64,000 bases of DNA from Cytobacillus sp. IB215665 (GTDB lineage Bacteria > Bacillota > Bacilli > Bacillales > SM2101), in the NCBI RefSeq assembly GCF_033963835.1, contig NZ_JAXBME010000004.1:1-64000 (forward strand), given 5' to 3'. The stretch's first letter is position 1; the number at the start of each line of letters is the position of its first letter. This document shows, one piece after another, positions 1-9,145 of this stretch. The position numbers were made by a program, and so were the translations under genes. Under the pieces are notes generated by a model. It was not told where the DNA came from and searched no databases. It saw only the letters and a list, made by a program, of their open reading frames with translations.

Positions 1-42
1 GTGAATTTTAGTAAGCTCAAATTCACCTCTCTTTATTTTTTT
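1..42 (+). terminator. Probable terminator of an upstream gene
   Basis: An 8-bp perfect inverted repeat (1-8 with 19-26, GTGAATTT/AAATTCAC) is followed by a T-rich stretch at 27-42. The gene it would serve lies outside the window. Bases 43-251 hold no convincing gene; they are AT-rich and presumably contain the spoIIM promoter, which I cannot place confidently. Confidence 0.5.
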
Positions 43-264
43 AGCTAGTTATGTCCCAGCCTCTTTTTAGTGAACCCCATGCAGTATGGAACATATCACT
101 TAATTTACAAAAATGACCGTACTATTATTTAAAGCATTGAAAATAAATAGTTGGAATATTATTAGTTAATCTTATACTATCATTCTTTTCTAGTTAATAG
201 TTTGTCATAGTTTTAAATTAAAATCATACAATCTATTAATACTGTTCCGTCAAGGAGGAGAATG

Positions 265-909
265 ATGAAAAAACAATCGTATCAGAAAATATTACAATTA
301 CACATTCAAGAGCATTCGTCAATCTATTTATTTATTACTGTGCTCTTTTTTATGGGAGTTATTTTTGGCTCGATCGTTGTTAACAGTCTGAGCTTTAGTC
401 AAAAACAAGATCTTTTCTACTATTTAAGTAGATTCTTCGAACAAGTTTCCGAAGGTAAATTTGCATCCTCAAAAGATAAGTTTGTTGAAAGTTACTTTCA
501 AAATATAAAATATATAGGGTTAATATGGTTACTAGGTGTGTCAATTATTGGGTTGCCGCTTATACTCGTGTTACTTTTTTTAAAAGGAGTTGTTGTGAGT
601 TTTACTGTTGGGTTCCTAGTAAATCAAATGGAGGCTAAAGGGTTACTGTTGTCCTTCATATCAATTTTCCCGCAAAATTTGTTAGTAATTCCGTCATTTA
701 TTATTATAAGCACGCTTGCAGTCACATTTTCTTTGAAAATGATCCGACAGCAATTTAATAAAAGATTTAATCAGCAAATTTTTCCGCTATTTATGCGGTA
801 CTCTCTTGTTATGGTAGTTATAATGATAGTATTATTAGTAGCTTCAGCATTTGAGGCGTTTATTTCTCCAGTTTTAATGAAAAGTGTATTAGAGGTTATT
901 ACAAAATAA
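265..909 (+). CDS. spoIIM: Stage II sporulation protein M (engulfment)
   Basis: This integral membrane protein is one of the three engulfment proteins (SpoIID, SpoIIM, SpoIIP) that thin septal peptidoglycan so the mother-cell membrane can migrate round the forespore. The protein is about 214 residues, the usual length. It has a short polar N-terminus, a first hydrophobic segment near residues 22-42 and several more between residue 75 and the C-terminus. AAGGAGG at 252-258 is only 3 nt from the ATG at 262 but 6 nt from the ATG at 265, so I use 265. The position next to fur and xerD matches the order in B. subtilis and supports the call. Confidence 0.9.
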   Translation: MKKQSYQKILQLHIQEHSSIYLFITVLFFMGVIFGSIVVNSLSFSQKQDLFYYLSRFFEQVSEGKFASSKDKFVESYFQNIKYIGLIWLLGVSIIGLPLILVLLFLKGVVVSFTVGFLVNQMEAKGLLLSFISIFPQNLLVIPSFIIISTLAVTFSLKMIRQQFNKRFNQQIFPLFMRYSLVMVVIMIVLLVASAFEAFISPVLMKSVLEVITK

Positions 910-943
910 TAATTATTAAATAATATAGGCTTAAATTATTTAT

Positions 944-987
944 TTATAATCATTTTATTTTGACAGTTCCCATATCTTTGCTATAAT
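944..987 (+). promoter_or_regulatory. fur promoter with PerR-box-like operator
   Basis: The SigA-type promoter has TTGACA at 960-965, a 16-nt spacer and TATAAT at 982-987. Immediately upstream, 944-958 reads TTATAATCATTTTAT. This matches 12 of the 14 defined positions of the PerR-box consensus TTATAATnATTATAA. In B. subtilis fur is a PerR target, so peroxide-responsive control is likely here too. Confidence 0.65.
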
Positions 988-1018
988 TATGTAATGAACG
1001 GCGAGGGAGGGAATATTA

Positions 1019-1468
1019 ATGGAAAATCGGATAGAACGGATAAAAAAACAATTGCACTCCTCAAGCTATAAACTAACCCCTCAGAGAGAGGCGACTGTCC
1101 GGGTGCTACTTGAGAATGAAGAGGATCATTTAAGTGCTGAAGATGTATACCTCCTCGTTAAGGAGAAGTCCCCCGAAATTGGTTTAGCTACTGTTTATCG
1201 TACATTAGAATTACTAACTGAACTTAAAATAGTTGATAAAATTAACTTTGGTGATGGTGTGTCACGCTACGATCTTCGTAAGGAAGGGGCAGCTCATTTT
1301 CATCATCATCTAGTTTGTATGGAATGTGGATCTGTAGAAGAAATAGAAGAAGATCTTTTAGAGGATGTTGAGAAAATAGTTGAAGCTGACTGGAATTTTA
1401 AAATTATGGATCATAGACTGACTTTTCATGGCATATGCAGAAAATGTCAAAACAAGGCTAGTGAGTAA
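1019..1468 (+). CDS. fur: Fur family ferric uptake regulator
   Basis: This is a dimeric metal-dependent repressor of iron-uptake genes. The 149-residue protein has the N-terminal winged helix with the family motif GLATVYRTLELL near residues 55-66. A His-rich hinge follows (HFHHH, 93-97). Two CxxC pairs (C100/C103 and C140/C143) form the structural zinc site. GAGGGAGG at 1003-1010 sits 8 nt before the ATG. PerR and Zur share the fold. The spoIIM-fur-yqzK-xerD order identifies this one as Fur rather than a paralogue. Confidence 0.9.
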   Translation: MENRIERIKKQLHSSSYKLTPQREATVRVLLENEEDHLSAEDVYLLVKEKSPEIGLATVYRTLELLTELKIVDKINFGDGVSRYDLRKEGAAHFHHHLVCMECGSVEEIEEDLLEDVEKIVEADWNFKIMDHRLTFHGICRKCQNKASE

Positions 1469-1613
1469 TTTACTATTACTACTTAGGGGAAATTCATTTA
1501 TATAATTTAACGACATAAAATGGTTACATGGTCTATTGCACAATGGGGAACTGTGAACAATGATTTTAAATTTTGTAAAACAAGCTTTAAAAAGTCTAAA
1601 TAATAAAATGACT

Positions 1614-1680
1614 AAAGGGTCTAACCAAACACTCTGTATATCTTAAGACAATTTATAGAGACTGTTTGATTTGACCCTTT
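1614..1680. repeat. Long imperfect hairpin in the fur-yqzK spacer
   Basis: The outer arms 1614-1631 and 1663-1680 match as an inverted repeat at 16 of 18 positions, and an inner weaker stem (CTCTGTATA with TATAGAG) extends it towards a small loop. The 364-bp spacer 1469-1832 holds no other feature I can support. There is only a short T-run after the 3' arm, so it may be a weak bidirectional terminator or a small structured repeat. Confidence 0.45.
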
Positions 1681-1832
1681 GATTATACAATAGAAAGCTA
1701 TATATCGTTCCGCTACTTTTTTATTAAGCGATTAAAAATGAACTTACTAATGAAATATTTAGTGCTTTTACGTATAAAGTTTGTCCTTTTTGTCATATCT
1801 TCTAATATGAAGATTGTAATGGAGGATAAACG

Positions 1833-2057
1833 ATGAAATGGTTTACGGTTTTTTATGATATTTTAAAAGTATTTATTCTTTTTACAGGCTGTACAATATT
1901 ATTTTATTTTTGTATATTGTGGATAAATCAAGAATACCAAGAATATCACCGCTATGATCAACCAGAAGGGAATGCGGTCAAAGTAGTGAAAATGATAGAA
2001 AATAAAGATGAAAGCTGGTTAGAACGATTAAAGTTCTTTTATCTTAATGGGGAGTAG
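1833..2057 (+). CDS. yqzK: YqzK-like small membrane protein (DUF4227)
   Basis: This 74-residue protein has one membrane segment near residues 11-30, then a polar tail rich in charged residues (EYQEYHRYDQPEG, KMIENKDESWLERL). It lies between fur and xerD, where B. subtilis carries yqzK, and its length and layout fit that DUF4227 family. No function is established for the family. GGAGG at 1821-1825 is 7 nt from the ATG. The stop codon is six bases before the xerD start, so the two are probably co-transcribed. Confidence 0.7.
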   Translation: MKWFTVFYDILKVFILFTGCTILFYFCILWINQEYQEYHRYDQPEGNAVKVVKMIENKDESWLERLKFFYLNGE

Positions 2058-2063
2058 AAGAAT

Positions 2064-2957
2064 GTGGAAGATCATTTAAAAGACTTTATACATTATTTAG
2101 TAGTTGAGCGGGGGTTAGCTGAAAATACAATTAAGTCTTATGAACGTGATCTTAAGGAATATCACAAATATTTAGCAAAAGTGGAACGAGTATCGAACTG
2201 TGATGATATTACTAGGGTTCACATCATTCACTTTTTAGGCCAATTGAAGAACCAAGGGAAGTCTCCGAAAACACTTGCTCGACATGTTGCATCTGTCAGA
2301 TCATATCATCAATTTTGTCTTCGTGAAAAAATTGCAAACCATGACCCCTCAGTTCATATTGAATCACCTCAAACTGAGAGAAAACTACCGAAAGTGCTCA
2401 CTGCTGGTGAGATTGAAGCATTATTGGCTATTCCAAGCATAACTACTTCATTTGGATTAAGGGATAAAGCAATGCTCGAATTACTATATGCTACGGGTAT
2501 AAGAGTAAGTGAGCTTATTCAACTTAACATGTCTGATGTTCATTTAACGATGGGCTTTATTCGCTGTATTGGAAAAGGAAATAAAGAAAGGATTATTCCT
2601 TTAGGAAAATTAGCTACAGATGCGATACATAACTATATTAATCAAGGTAGAGGAGAATTAGCAAATAAGAAGAGAACAACAGAATCACTTTTCTTAAATC
2701 ATCATGGAAATCGCTTAACACGCCAGGGATTTTGGAAGATTCTTAAAAATTTAGCTAAGAAAGCAAATATAGAAAAAGAATTAACTCCTCATACATTACG
2801 CCATTCGTTTGCAACACATTTACTTGAGAACGGTGCTGACTTACGTGCAGTGCAAGAAATGTTAGGTCATGCAGATATCTCAACTACACAAATATATACA
2901 CATGTAACGAAAGCAAGATTAAAAGATGTTTATAATATGTATCATCCAAGAGCATAA
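2064..2957 (+). CDS. xerD: Site-specific tyrosine recombinase XerD (RipX)
   Basis: XerD acts with XerC at the chromosomal dif site to resolve chromosome dimers. All catalytic residues are visible: R147 in TGIRVSEL, K171 in GKGNKER, H243 and R246 in [11 protein letters not shown]269 in LGHADISTT and the nucleophile Y278 in QIYTHV. The N-terminal SAM-like core-binding domain covers roughly residues 1-90. The length (297) is normal. The start is GTG; an overlapping ATG at 2062 is in another frame. Neighbours (fur upstream, deoB downstream) match B. subtilis ripX, which favours XerD over XerC. Confidence 0.93.
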   Translation: MEDHLKDFIHYLVVERGLAENTIKSYERDLKEYHKYLAKVERVSNCDDITRVHIIHFLGQLKNQGKSPKTLARHVASVRSYHQFCLREKIANHDPSVHIESPQTERKLPKVLTAGEIEALLAIPSITTSFGLRDKAMLELLYATGIRVSELIQLNMSDVHLTMGFIRCIGKGNKERIIPLGKLATDAIHNYINQGRGELANKKRTTESLFLNHHGNRLTRQGFWKILKNLAKKANIEKELTPHTLRHSFATHLLENGADLRAVQEMLGHADISTTQIYTHVTKARLKDVYNMYHPRA

Positions 2958-3078
2958 ACAGAAGAGAAGAAGTGTCTCAACTAGCTATTTTATACAGGAG
3001 CCCATTCAAAAGTAGACTTTGAGGGATAGAACATGCCTTCAACTCGAGAGGCTAGAAGACATAGCTACACAATACAGC

Positions 3079-3121
3079 AAAGCCGCTATAAAGAGAAAAG
3101 ACTTTATGGTGGCTTTTTTCT
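3079..3121 (+). terminator. Rho-independent terminator after xerD
   Basis: A 15-bp stem with two G-U pairs (3079-3093 with 3102-3116) and an 8-nt loop is followed by TTTTTTC. It closes the spoIIM-fur-yqzK-xerD direction. The remaining spacer up to 3220 shows no gene. Confidence 0.75.
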
Positions 3122-3220
3122 TTTTCCTGTAATACGTTAGATCAAGTACTTCAGAACTTGTTGGATAATTGGTTGTTTTCCTATTATTATTTTATTCATG
3201 AAATGTTCATTTTTTATTGT

Positions 3221-3272
3221 TTGCAATATGAGTATGAAAAGGCTTATACTAGGGTTGTCAGACCTCAGACAA
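3221..3272 (+). promoter_or_regulatory. deoB-punA-pdp promoter with palindromic operator candidate
   Basis: A SigA-like promoter has TTGCAA at 3221-3226, an 18-nt spacer and TATACT at 3245-3250. Directly downstream, overlapping the expected transcription start, lies TTGTCAGACCTCAGACAA (3255-3272), with arms TTGTC/GACAA and an internal CAGAC direct repeat. The arms resemble operators of FadR-subfamily GntR repressors, but the half-site spacing differs. The regulator is unknown from this window. Confidence 0.55.
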
Positions 3273-3363
3273 GTGTTGCTTGTTAAAGGTTTTTATTGGT
3301 TAATATGAACGTTAATGGGAATGATATCTTTTATTGAAAAAGATAGATTTAGGAGGTTATTTT

Positions 3364-4548
3364 ATGTCAGCGCATTCATATAAGCGAATTTTTTTAGTTG
3401 TAATGGATTCAGTTGGAATTGGTGAAGCTCCAGATGCAGAGAAATTTGGAGATAAAGGTGCTAATACTTTAGGACATATTGCAGAGCATCGCGGAGGCTT
3501 AAATATGCCTCATATGGCAAAGTTAGGGTTAAGTAATATCGAGGTTATAAAAGGAATTGACAAAGCAAAGTCACCTTTAGCTTACTATACGAAAATGCAA
3601 GAGTCATCAAATGGAAAAGATACAATGACTGGACATTGGGAAATAATGGGCTTGAATATCGAAACTCCATTCCAAGTATTTCCTGATGGGTTTCCAAAAG
3701 AGCTTATAGATGAGCTAGAGAGTAGAACGGGACGTAAAGTAATTGGTAATAAACCTGCAAGTGGTACAGGTATTTTAGATGAATTAGGGCAAGAGCACAT
3801 GGAAACGGGTGCTTTAATCGTTTATACATCAGCAGATTCTGTGTTACAAATCGCTGCGCATGAAGAGATCATTCCAATCGAGGAACAATATAAAATATGT
3901 AAAATTGCTCGTGAACTAACGCTCGATGAAAAATATATGGTAGGTCGTGTTATCGCTCGTCCGTTTATTGGTGAACCAGGAAATTTCGAAAGAACTGCTA
4001 ATCGTCATGATTATGCGTTAAAGCCTTTCGGTAGAACGGTAATGAATGAATTAAAGGATAATAACTTTGATGTCATTGCAATTGGAAAAATTTCTGACAT
4101 TTATGATGGCGAAGGGGTAACAAAATCACTAAGAACGAAGTCAAATATGGATGGAATGGATAAGTTAGTTGATTCGTTAAAGATGGATTTTACCGGAATC
4201 AGCTTCGTGAATTTAGTTGATTTTGATGCATTATTTGGGCATCGCCGAGATCCACAAGGTTATGGTGATGCGTTGGAAGAATTTGACGCTAGACTCCCTA
4301 AAGTATTAGAGAATCTTAAAGAAGATGATTTACTTATTATTACTGCAGACCATGGGAATGATCCGATACATCATGGTACTGACCATACGAGAGAATATGT
4401 ACCTTTATTAGCCTATAGTCCAAGTATGAAAGAAGGAAATCAATTATCAATAAGAGAGACGTTTGCAGATATTGGTGCAACAATTGCTCATAATTTCGAT
4501 ATTAATATGCCAAAATACGGGAAAAGCTTTTTATCAGAAATGAAATAG
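3364..4548 (+). CDS. deoB: Phosphopentomutase
   Basis: This enzyme interconverts ribose-1-phosphate and ribose-5-phosphate (and the deoxy forms), feeding nucleoside sugars into central metabolism. It is an alkaline-phosphatase-superfamily metalloenzyme. It has the metal motif [12 protein letters not shown] near residue 14, the active-site threonine segment KDTMTGHWE near residues 85-93, and the C-terminal metal motif ADHGNDP. A longer frame opens at TTG 3334, but AGGAGG at 3351-3356 places the start at ATG 3364, giving 394 residues as in B. subtilis Drm. It is the first gene of an operon with punA and pdp. Confidence 0.95.
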   Translation: MSAHSYKRIFLVVMDSVGIGEAPDAEKFGDKGANTLGHIAEHRGGLNMPHMAKLGLSNIEVIKGIDKAKSPLAYYTKMQESSNGKDTMTGHWEIMGLNIETPFQVFPDGFPKELIDELESRTGRKVIGNKPASGTGILDELGQEHMETGALIVYTSADSVLQIAAHEEIIPIEEQYKICKIARELTLDEKYMVGRVIARPFIGEPGNFERTANRHDYALKPFGRTVMNELKDNNFDVIAIGKISDIYDGEGVTKSLRTKSNMDGMDKLVDSLKMDFTGISFVNLVDFDALFGHRRDPQGYGDALEEFDARLPKVLENLKEDDLLIITADHGNDPIHHGTDHTREYVPLLAYSPSMKEGNQLSIRETFADIGATIAHNFDINMPKYGKSFLSEMK

Positions 4549-4562
4549 AGGAGGAGACTTGA

Positions 4563-5384
4563 ATGAATTTGGAAGCTATTAACAAAGCGACTAACTATTT
4601 AAAGGAAAAATTTCCTACAACCCCTGAAATAGGTCTTGTGTTAGGTTCGGGACTAGGTGTATTAGCTGATGAAATTGAATCAGCTGTGAAAATCCCATAT
4701 GAAGAGATACCTGAATTTCCTGTTTCAACTGTAGAAGGTCATGCCGGGCAATTAGTTTATGGACAATTGCAAGGGAAAACAGTTGTAGCAATGCAAGGGA
4801 GGTTTCACTTTTACGAGGGCTATTCCTTTGATAAAGTGACTTTTCCAATTAGAGTTTTAAACCAACTCGGTATAAAAAAGATGATAGTAACAAATGCCGC
4901 TGGTGGTGTAAACGAATCATTTAAGCCAGGAGATTTAATGCTCATCACTGATCATATTAATTTCATGGGAACAAATCCTTTAATTGGCCCAAATGATGCA
5001 GAGTTAGGAGTAAGGTTCCCTGATATGTCTGAACCTTATAATAAACAATTACAGCAACTAGCAAAAGATATTGCAAATAAACTTTCTATCAAAATTCAAG
5101 AAGGTGTTTATGTAGGTGCTACAGGACCTTCTTATGAAACACCTGCAGAGATACGGATGTTCAGAACTCTTGGAGGAGATGCAGTAGGAATGTCCACAGT
5201 TCCTGAAGTAATCGTTGCACGTCATTCAGGTATGGATGTAATCGGAATCTCATGTATATCCAATATGGCGTCAGGAATATTAGATCAGCCTTTAACACAT
5301 GATGAAGTAATTGAAACAACTGAAATGGTAAAAGCGAACTTTCTAGCCTTTGTTAAAACGATCGTGAAAGAAATGTCTAATTAA
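4563..5384 (+). CDS. punA: Purine nucleoside phosphorylase
   Basis: This is the trimeric-type enzyme that cleaves purine (deoxy)nucleosides with phosphate, yielding base plus (deoxy)ribose-1-phosphate, the substrate of DeoB. Visible family motifs are GLVLGSGLG near residue 25, the phosphate-binding EGHAGQLVYG near residue 59, TNAAGG near residue 111 and SNMASG near residue 235. The length, 273, is typical. GAGGAGGAG lies just before the ATG and the gap to deoB is 14 bp, so the two are translated from one mRNA. B. subtilis calls the orthologue PupG. Confidence 0.94.
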   Translation: MNLEAINKATNYLKEKFPTTPEIGLVLGSGLGVLADEIESAVKIPYEEIPEFPVSTVEGHAGQLVYGQLQGKTVVAMQGRFHFYEGYSFDKVTFPIRVLNQLGIKKMIVTNAAGGVNESFKPGDLMLITDHINFMGTNPLIGPNDAELGVRFPDMSEPYNKQLQQLAKDIANKLSIKIQEGVYVGATGPSYETPAEIRMFRTLGGDAVGMSTVPEVIVARHSGMDVIGISCISNMASGILDQPLTHDEVIETTEMVKANFLAFVKTIVKEMSN

Positions 5385-5454
5385 GTGAACAGAGAACTTA
5401 TTACATCATTAGCCTTTTGAATAATCTTATATAACAACGTGTAAATGTGTGGAA

Positions 5455-5494
5455 AAACCCTATAGAAGTGAATCTGACAACTACTGTAGGGTTT
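5455..5494 (+). repeat. Hairpin in the punA-pdp spacer
   Basis: AAACCCTA (5455-5462) pairs with TAGGGTTT (5487-5494). The stem extends inward through AGaAGT/ACTaCT with small mismatches. No T-run follows, so it is more likely an mRNA-stabilising or processing hairpin, or a partial attenuator between the genes, than a full terminator. Confidence 0.4.
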
Positions 5495-5563
5495 ATGACA
5501 CATTAAGTGCAGCTTGATAAATGAAAAATAACAACACCTATTGGAGAACGGAGATGTTTGATT

Positions 5564-6868
5564 ATGAGAATGGTGGACTTGATTCAAAAGAAAAAACATG
5601 GTGAAGTATTAACAACAGAAGAAATTAAATTTATTGTTGAAGGTTATGGAAACGGTGACATTCCTGATTACCAAATCTCTTCTCTTTGTATGGCAATATA
5701 CTTTAAAGGTATGAACGAACAAGAAATTTCAGATCTAACAATGGCGATGGTTAATTCTGGTGATGTGGTCGATTTATCTGCAATTGATGGAGTAAAGGTG
5801 GACAAGCATTCTACAGGAGGGGTTGGTGATAAAATTAGTTTAATAGTTGCTCCTCTAGTAGCGGCTGTAGGTGTTCCTGTAGCAAAAATGTCTGGAAGAG
5901 GACTGGGGCATACAGGTGGAACTCTTGACAAACTAGAATCCATTGAAGGCTTCCAAATAGAGTTAACTAGTGAACAATTTATCGAAAATGTAAATAATAA
6001 TAAGATAGCTATTGTAGGTCAAAGTGCCAACCTAGCGCCAGTTGATAAAAAATTGTATGCGCTAAGAGATGTGACTGCAACTGTAGATAGTATTCCAATG
6101 ATTGCAAGCTCAGTGATGAGTAAGAAAATTGCCTCTGGTGCTGAAAGTATCGTTCTTGATGTAAAGACAGGCTCTGGTGCGTTTATGAAGTCAACTGAAG
6201 ATGCTATATCGTTAGCTCAAACAATGGTTGATATCGGTAAGAATACAGGCAGAAAAACAGTTGCTGTTATTAGTGATATGAACCAACCGCTCGGTTACGA
6301 AGTAGGTAATGCAAACGAGATTAGGGAGGCTATCGAAGTACTACAAGGTAGTAGAGTGGATGATCTAAGAGAAATCGCTTTAACGATATCTTCGCATATG
6401 ACAGTATTAGGTGGAATTTATGGAGATTTTGAGGAAGCGTTTAAAAGTTTGGAAGAAGTGATAAGTTCAGGCAAAGCAATTGAAACTCTTAAACGATTTA
6501 TCGAATCTCAAGGAGGAAATTCGGCAGTTGTTGATGATACATCTAAATTGCCACAAGCGAAATATCACAAAGAAATTAAGGCTACCTCAAGTGGGTATGT
6601 AAGTGAAATCAACGCAGAACTTGTTGGAGTTTCAGCAATGATGCTTGGAGCAGGTAGAAAGAAAAAAGACGATGTAATTGATCATTCCGCTGGCATTTCG
6701 TTAAAGAAAAAAGTAGGAGATCAAATTAACGAAGGTGACACATTGTGTGTATTCCACAGCAACATACAAGACGTAACAGAAGCAGAAAATACATTATTAT
6801 CTGCGTACACGGTTATACAAGAACAAGTTCCTAAAAAGACAACATACATCCATCATGTTATTGCTTAA
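5564..6868 (+). CDS. pdp: Pyrimidine-nucleoside phosphorylase
   Basis: It phosphorolyses thymidine, deoxyuridine and uridine. The phosphate-binding signature [10 protein letters not shown] lies near residue 81, followed by the glycine-rich family segment [11 protein letters not shown]. The C-terminal third carries the alpha/beta domain of this class. The length is about 434. The open frame extends to a TTG at 5558, but the ATG at 5564 gives the family N-terminus MRMVDLI and lies 10 nt from GGAG. In B. subtilis pdp sits with dra-nupC; here it joins deoB-punA, making a compact nucleoside catabolism operon. Confidence 0.95.
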   Translation: MRMVDLIQKKKHGEVLTTEEIKFIVEGYGNGDIPDYQISSLCMAIYFKGMNEQEISDLTMAMVNSGDVVDLSAIDGVKVDKHSTGGVGDKISLIVAPLVAAVGVPVAKMSGRGLGHTGGTLDKLESIEGFQIELTSEQFIENVNNNKIAIVGQSANLAPVDKKLYALRDVTATVDSIPMIASSVMSKKIASGAESIVLDVKTGSGAFMKSTEDAISLAQTMVDIGKNTGRKTVAVISDMNQPLGYEVGNANEIREAIEVLQGSRVDDLREIALTISSHMTVLGGIYGDFEEAFKSLEEVISSGKAIETLKRFIESQGGNSAVVDDTSKLPQAKYHKEIKATSSGYVSEINAELVGVSAMMLGAGRKKKDDVIDHSAGISLKKKVGDQINEGDTLCVFHSNIQDVTEAENTLLSAYTVIQEQVPKKTTYIHHVIA

Positions 6869-6879
6869 GATGTACATTA

Positions 6880-6910
6880 AATAACCACCCTAAGGGTGGT
6901 TATTTTTTTG
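6880..6910 (+). terminator. Rho-independent terminator after pdp
   Basis: A perfect 11-bp stem (6880-6890 with 6894-6904, core AACCACCC/GGGTGGTT) with a 3-nt loop runs into a T-tract. It ends the deoB-punA-pdp operon. Confidence 0.9.
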
Positions 6911-6979
6911 TGTGATTTTATTGATTAAAAAACATTCTAATGTATAAAAAAATAGTACATGGAAAAAATGATATGTATT

Positions 6980-7008
6980 GTATAATATTTCAATATAAAA
7001 ATATTCTA
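6980..7008 (+). promoter_or_regulatory. Candidate SigF/SigG-type promoter of dacF
   Basis: GTATA (6980-6984), a 17-nt spacer and TATTCTA (7002-7008) fit the forespore consensus (GHATR, 17-18 nt, CATnHTA), with one mismatch in the -10. In B. subtilis dacF is transcribed in the forespore by SigF and SigG. This is an inference from pattern only. Confidence 0.45.
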
Positions 7009-7073
7009 CCATTAAAATTCTCTTAATATCGAAATAATGGCGTAAAAACTAGATAAGAATGGAGGGCTTGACT

Positions 7074-8237
7074 TTGTCTAAAATTTTTTGCTCTATGACA
7101 ACAGTAATTTTATTTATGCTGTCGATATCTTCATATGCTTCAGCAGAAGAAACAACAGTACAGTTAGTTGAAGATGCTAAATCAGGTATTTTAATTGAAA
7201 GAGACACAGGTAATATACTATATGAAAAAAATGCACATGAAAGACTACCACCTGCAAGTATGACTAAAATTATGACTATGTTACTCATTATGGAAGCGAT
7301 AGATAAGGGAACAGTTACATTAGATGAAAAAATTCGAACTAGTGAATATGCGGCTTCAATGGGAGGATCACAAATTTTTCTTTCTCCGGGAGAAGAGATG
7401 ACTGTCCAAGAGATGCTAAAAGGGATTGCAATCGGTTCAGGGAATGATGCATCAGTTGCAATGGCTGAACGTATTGCAGGGTCTGAAGAGGCATTTGTAG
7501 CCATGATGAATAATAAAGCGAAACAGTTAAAGCTGGAAAATACAGTATTCCAAAATTCAACGGGTTTACCTGCTAATGAACATTTTAGTACATCTTATGA
7601 TATGGCGATCATTGCGAAAGAATTATTGAAATATGAAGAAATAACAAAATATACAGGGAAATATGATGACTATTTAAGGGAAAACACTGATAAAAAATTT
7701 TGGTTAGTTAACACAAATAAACTTGTTAAGTTTTATGAGGGCGTAGATGGTGTGAAGACAGGTTATACAAGTGAAGCAAAGTATTGCTTAACAGCTACAG
7801 CGAAAAAAAATGATATGAGGGTGATAGCAGTAGTCTTTGGAGCTCCAACATCAAAGTCTAGAAATGCCCAAGTATCTAAAATGTTAGACTACGCATTTGC
7901 GCATTATGAAACGATGCCTAAATATAAACGTAATGAATTAGTATCGACAGCAAAGATAAATAAAGGGATGAAAGAAGAAGTTGATGTAGTGACAACAGAG
8001 CCCATTTCACTTCTTATGAAAAAAGGAGAATCGCAAGATAACGTTACTGAAGAAGTCATATTAAAAGACAAAATTATTGCACCAGTAAAAAAAGGTGATC
8101 AGCTTGGAACTATAATTTTGAAAAAGGATAATGAAGTTCTTATAAAAAGTGACCTAATTGCTAGCGAAGACGTTAAGGCTGCTAATTTATGGCAACTGAT
8201 GAAGCGATCTGTTGAAATGATGACTAAAACACAATAG
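7074..8237 (+). CDS. dacF: D-alanyl-D-alanine carboxypeptidase DacF (sporulation)
   Basis: This is a low-molecular-mass penicillin-binding protein that trims peptidoglycan side chains and affects spore cortex cross-linking. It has an N-terminal export signal (hydrophobic run ending YASAEE), the three serine-peptidase motifs SMTK (Ser near 62), SGN (near 122) and KTG (near 228), and the C-terminal beta-rich PBP5-type domain. An ATG at 7059 overlaps the Shine-Dalgarno GGAGGG (7061-7066), so the start is more likely the TTG at 7074, 7 nt from it. It precedes spoIIAA as in B. subtilis. Confidence 0.93.
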   Translation: MSKIFCSMTTVILFMLSISSYASAEETTVQLVEDAKSGILIERDTGNILYEKNAHERLPPASMTKIMTMLLIMEAIDKGTVTLDEKIRTSEYAASMGGSQIFLSPGEEMTVQEMLKGIAIGSGNDASVAMAERIAGSEEAFVAMMNNKAKQLKLENTVFQNSTGLPANEHFSTSYDMAIIAKELLKYEEITKYTGKYDDYLRENTDKKFWLVNTNKLVKFYEGVDGVKTGYTSEAKYCLTATAKKNDMRVIAVVFGAPTSKSRNAQVSKMLDYAFAHYETMPKYKRNELVSTAKINKGMKEEVDVVTTEPISLLMKKGESQDNVTEEVILKDKIIAPVKKGDQLGTIILKKDNEVLIKSDLIASEDVKAANLWQLMKRSVEMMTKTQ

Positions 8238-8269
8238 TTTTGCCGAATCTGCACTAGTTTTGTCATGAT

Positions 8270-8299
8270 GAAGGATTATCAGGTGAATATAGCGAAATG
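8270..8299 (+). promoter_or_regulatory. Candidate SigH promoter of the spoIIA operon
   Basis: GAAGGATTA (8270-8278) matches the SigH -35 pattern RnAGGAwWW fully. After 12 nt, AGCGAAATG (8291-8299) matches the RnnGAA part of the -10. The spoIIA operon of B. subtilis is a classic SigH/Spo0A target, and the site lies just upstream of spoIIAA. Confidence 0.6.
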
Positions 8300-8341
8300 A
8301 CTCACTAAGTAAAAGTAGAAAACATAAAGGAGGATAACATA

Positions 8342-8692
8342 GTGAGTCTATCTATTACTCTTGAAGTAATGAAGGACGTTTTACTTATTCGTCTACATGG
8401 GGAACTCGATCATCATACAGCTGAAGAGCTGAGAGAACAAGTGAATAAAGCGATTAGTAGTAAAAATATTCATCACATCGTCTTAAATTTAGAACAACTT
8501 ACCTTTATGGACAGCTCGGGATTAGGGGTTATCTTAGGTCGTTACAAACAAATTAAGAATTTAGGTGGGGAAATGGTAGTATGTAATATTTCTCAACCTG
8601 TAAAAAGATTGTTTGATATGTCTGGACTATTCAAAATAGTACGTTTAGAAATGAATGAACAATATGCACTCCAAACGTTGGGGGTGGCATAA
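8342..8692 (+). CDS. spoIIAA: Anti-anti-sigma factor SpoIIAA
   Basis: This STAS-domain protein releases SigF from the anti-sigma factor SpoIIAB in the forespore. The regulatory phosphorylation motif MDSSGLG is intact, with Ser58 in the same numbered position as in B. subtilis. The length is 116 residues. The start is GTG at 8342 with AAGGAGG at 8327-8333. The stop codon overlaps the spoIIAB start by one base, which implies translational coupling that keeps the two partners balanced. Confidence 0.96.
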   Translation: MSLSITLEVMKDVLLIRLHGELDHHTAEELREQVNKAISSKNIHHIVLNLEQLTFMDSSGLGVILGRYKQIKNLGGEMVVCNISQPVKRLFDMSGLFKIVRLEMNEQYALQTLGVA

Positions 8693-9132
8693 TGAAAAAT
8701 GTCATGAACCTCCAATTCTCTGCGCTCAGTCAAAATGAATCATTTGCCAGAGTCACAGTTGCTTCATTTATTGCTCAACTAGATCCAACTTTGGATGAGT
8801 TAACTGAAATAAAAACTGTTGTTTCTGAGGCTGTAACAAATTCGATCATTCATGGTTATGAAAATGATCCAAATGGCGTAGTGTACATATCTGTAATACT
8901 TGAGGATGGCTTTGTTCATATAACCATTCGTGATGAAGGGAAAGGTATTATAGATATTGAAGAAGCTAGACAACCCCTTTTTACAACTAAACCTGAGTTA
9001 GAACGATCAGGAATGGGATTTACCATTATGGAGAACTTCATGGATGAAGTAACGATTGATTCTACCATTTCAAGTGGTACGGTTGTTAAATTAACGAAGC
9101 ATTTATCAAAAAGTAAAGCTTTAAGCAATTAA
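8692..9132 (+). CDS. spoIIAB: Anti-sigma F factor and kinase SpoIIAB
   Basis: SpoIIAB holds SigF inactive and phosphorylates SpoIIAA on Ser58. It is a GHKL ATPase: the N-box [12 protein letters not shown] lies near residue 45, the G1 box RDEGKGI near residue 80 and the ATP-lid [11 protein letters not shown] near residue 105. The length, 146, is normal. It is joined to spoIIAA by a one-base overlap and followed by sigF after a short gap. Confidence 0.96.
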   Translation: MKNVMNLQFSALSQNESFARVTVASFIAQLDPTLDELTEIKTVVSEAVTNSIIHGYENDPNGVVYISVILEDGFVHITIRDEGKGIIDIEEARQPLFTTKPELERSGMGFTIMENFMDEVTIDSTISSGTVVKLTKHLSKSKALSN

Positions 9133-9145
9133 GGGAGACTTGCCT

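Noticed and set aside
7049-7504. A 151-codon minus-strand frame inside dacF
   Set aside because: It is antisense to an intact gene with all catalytic motifs and has no family resemblance.
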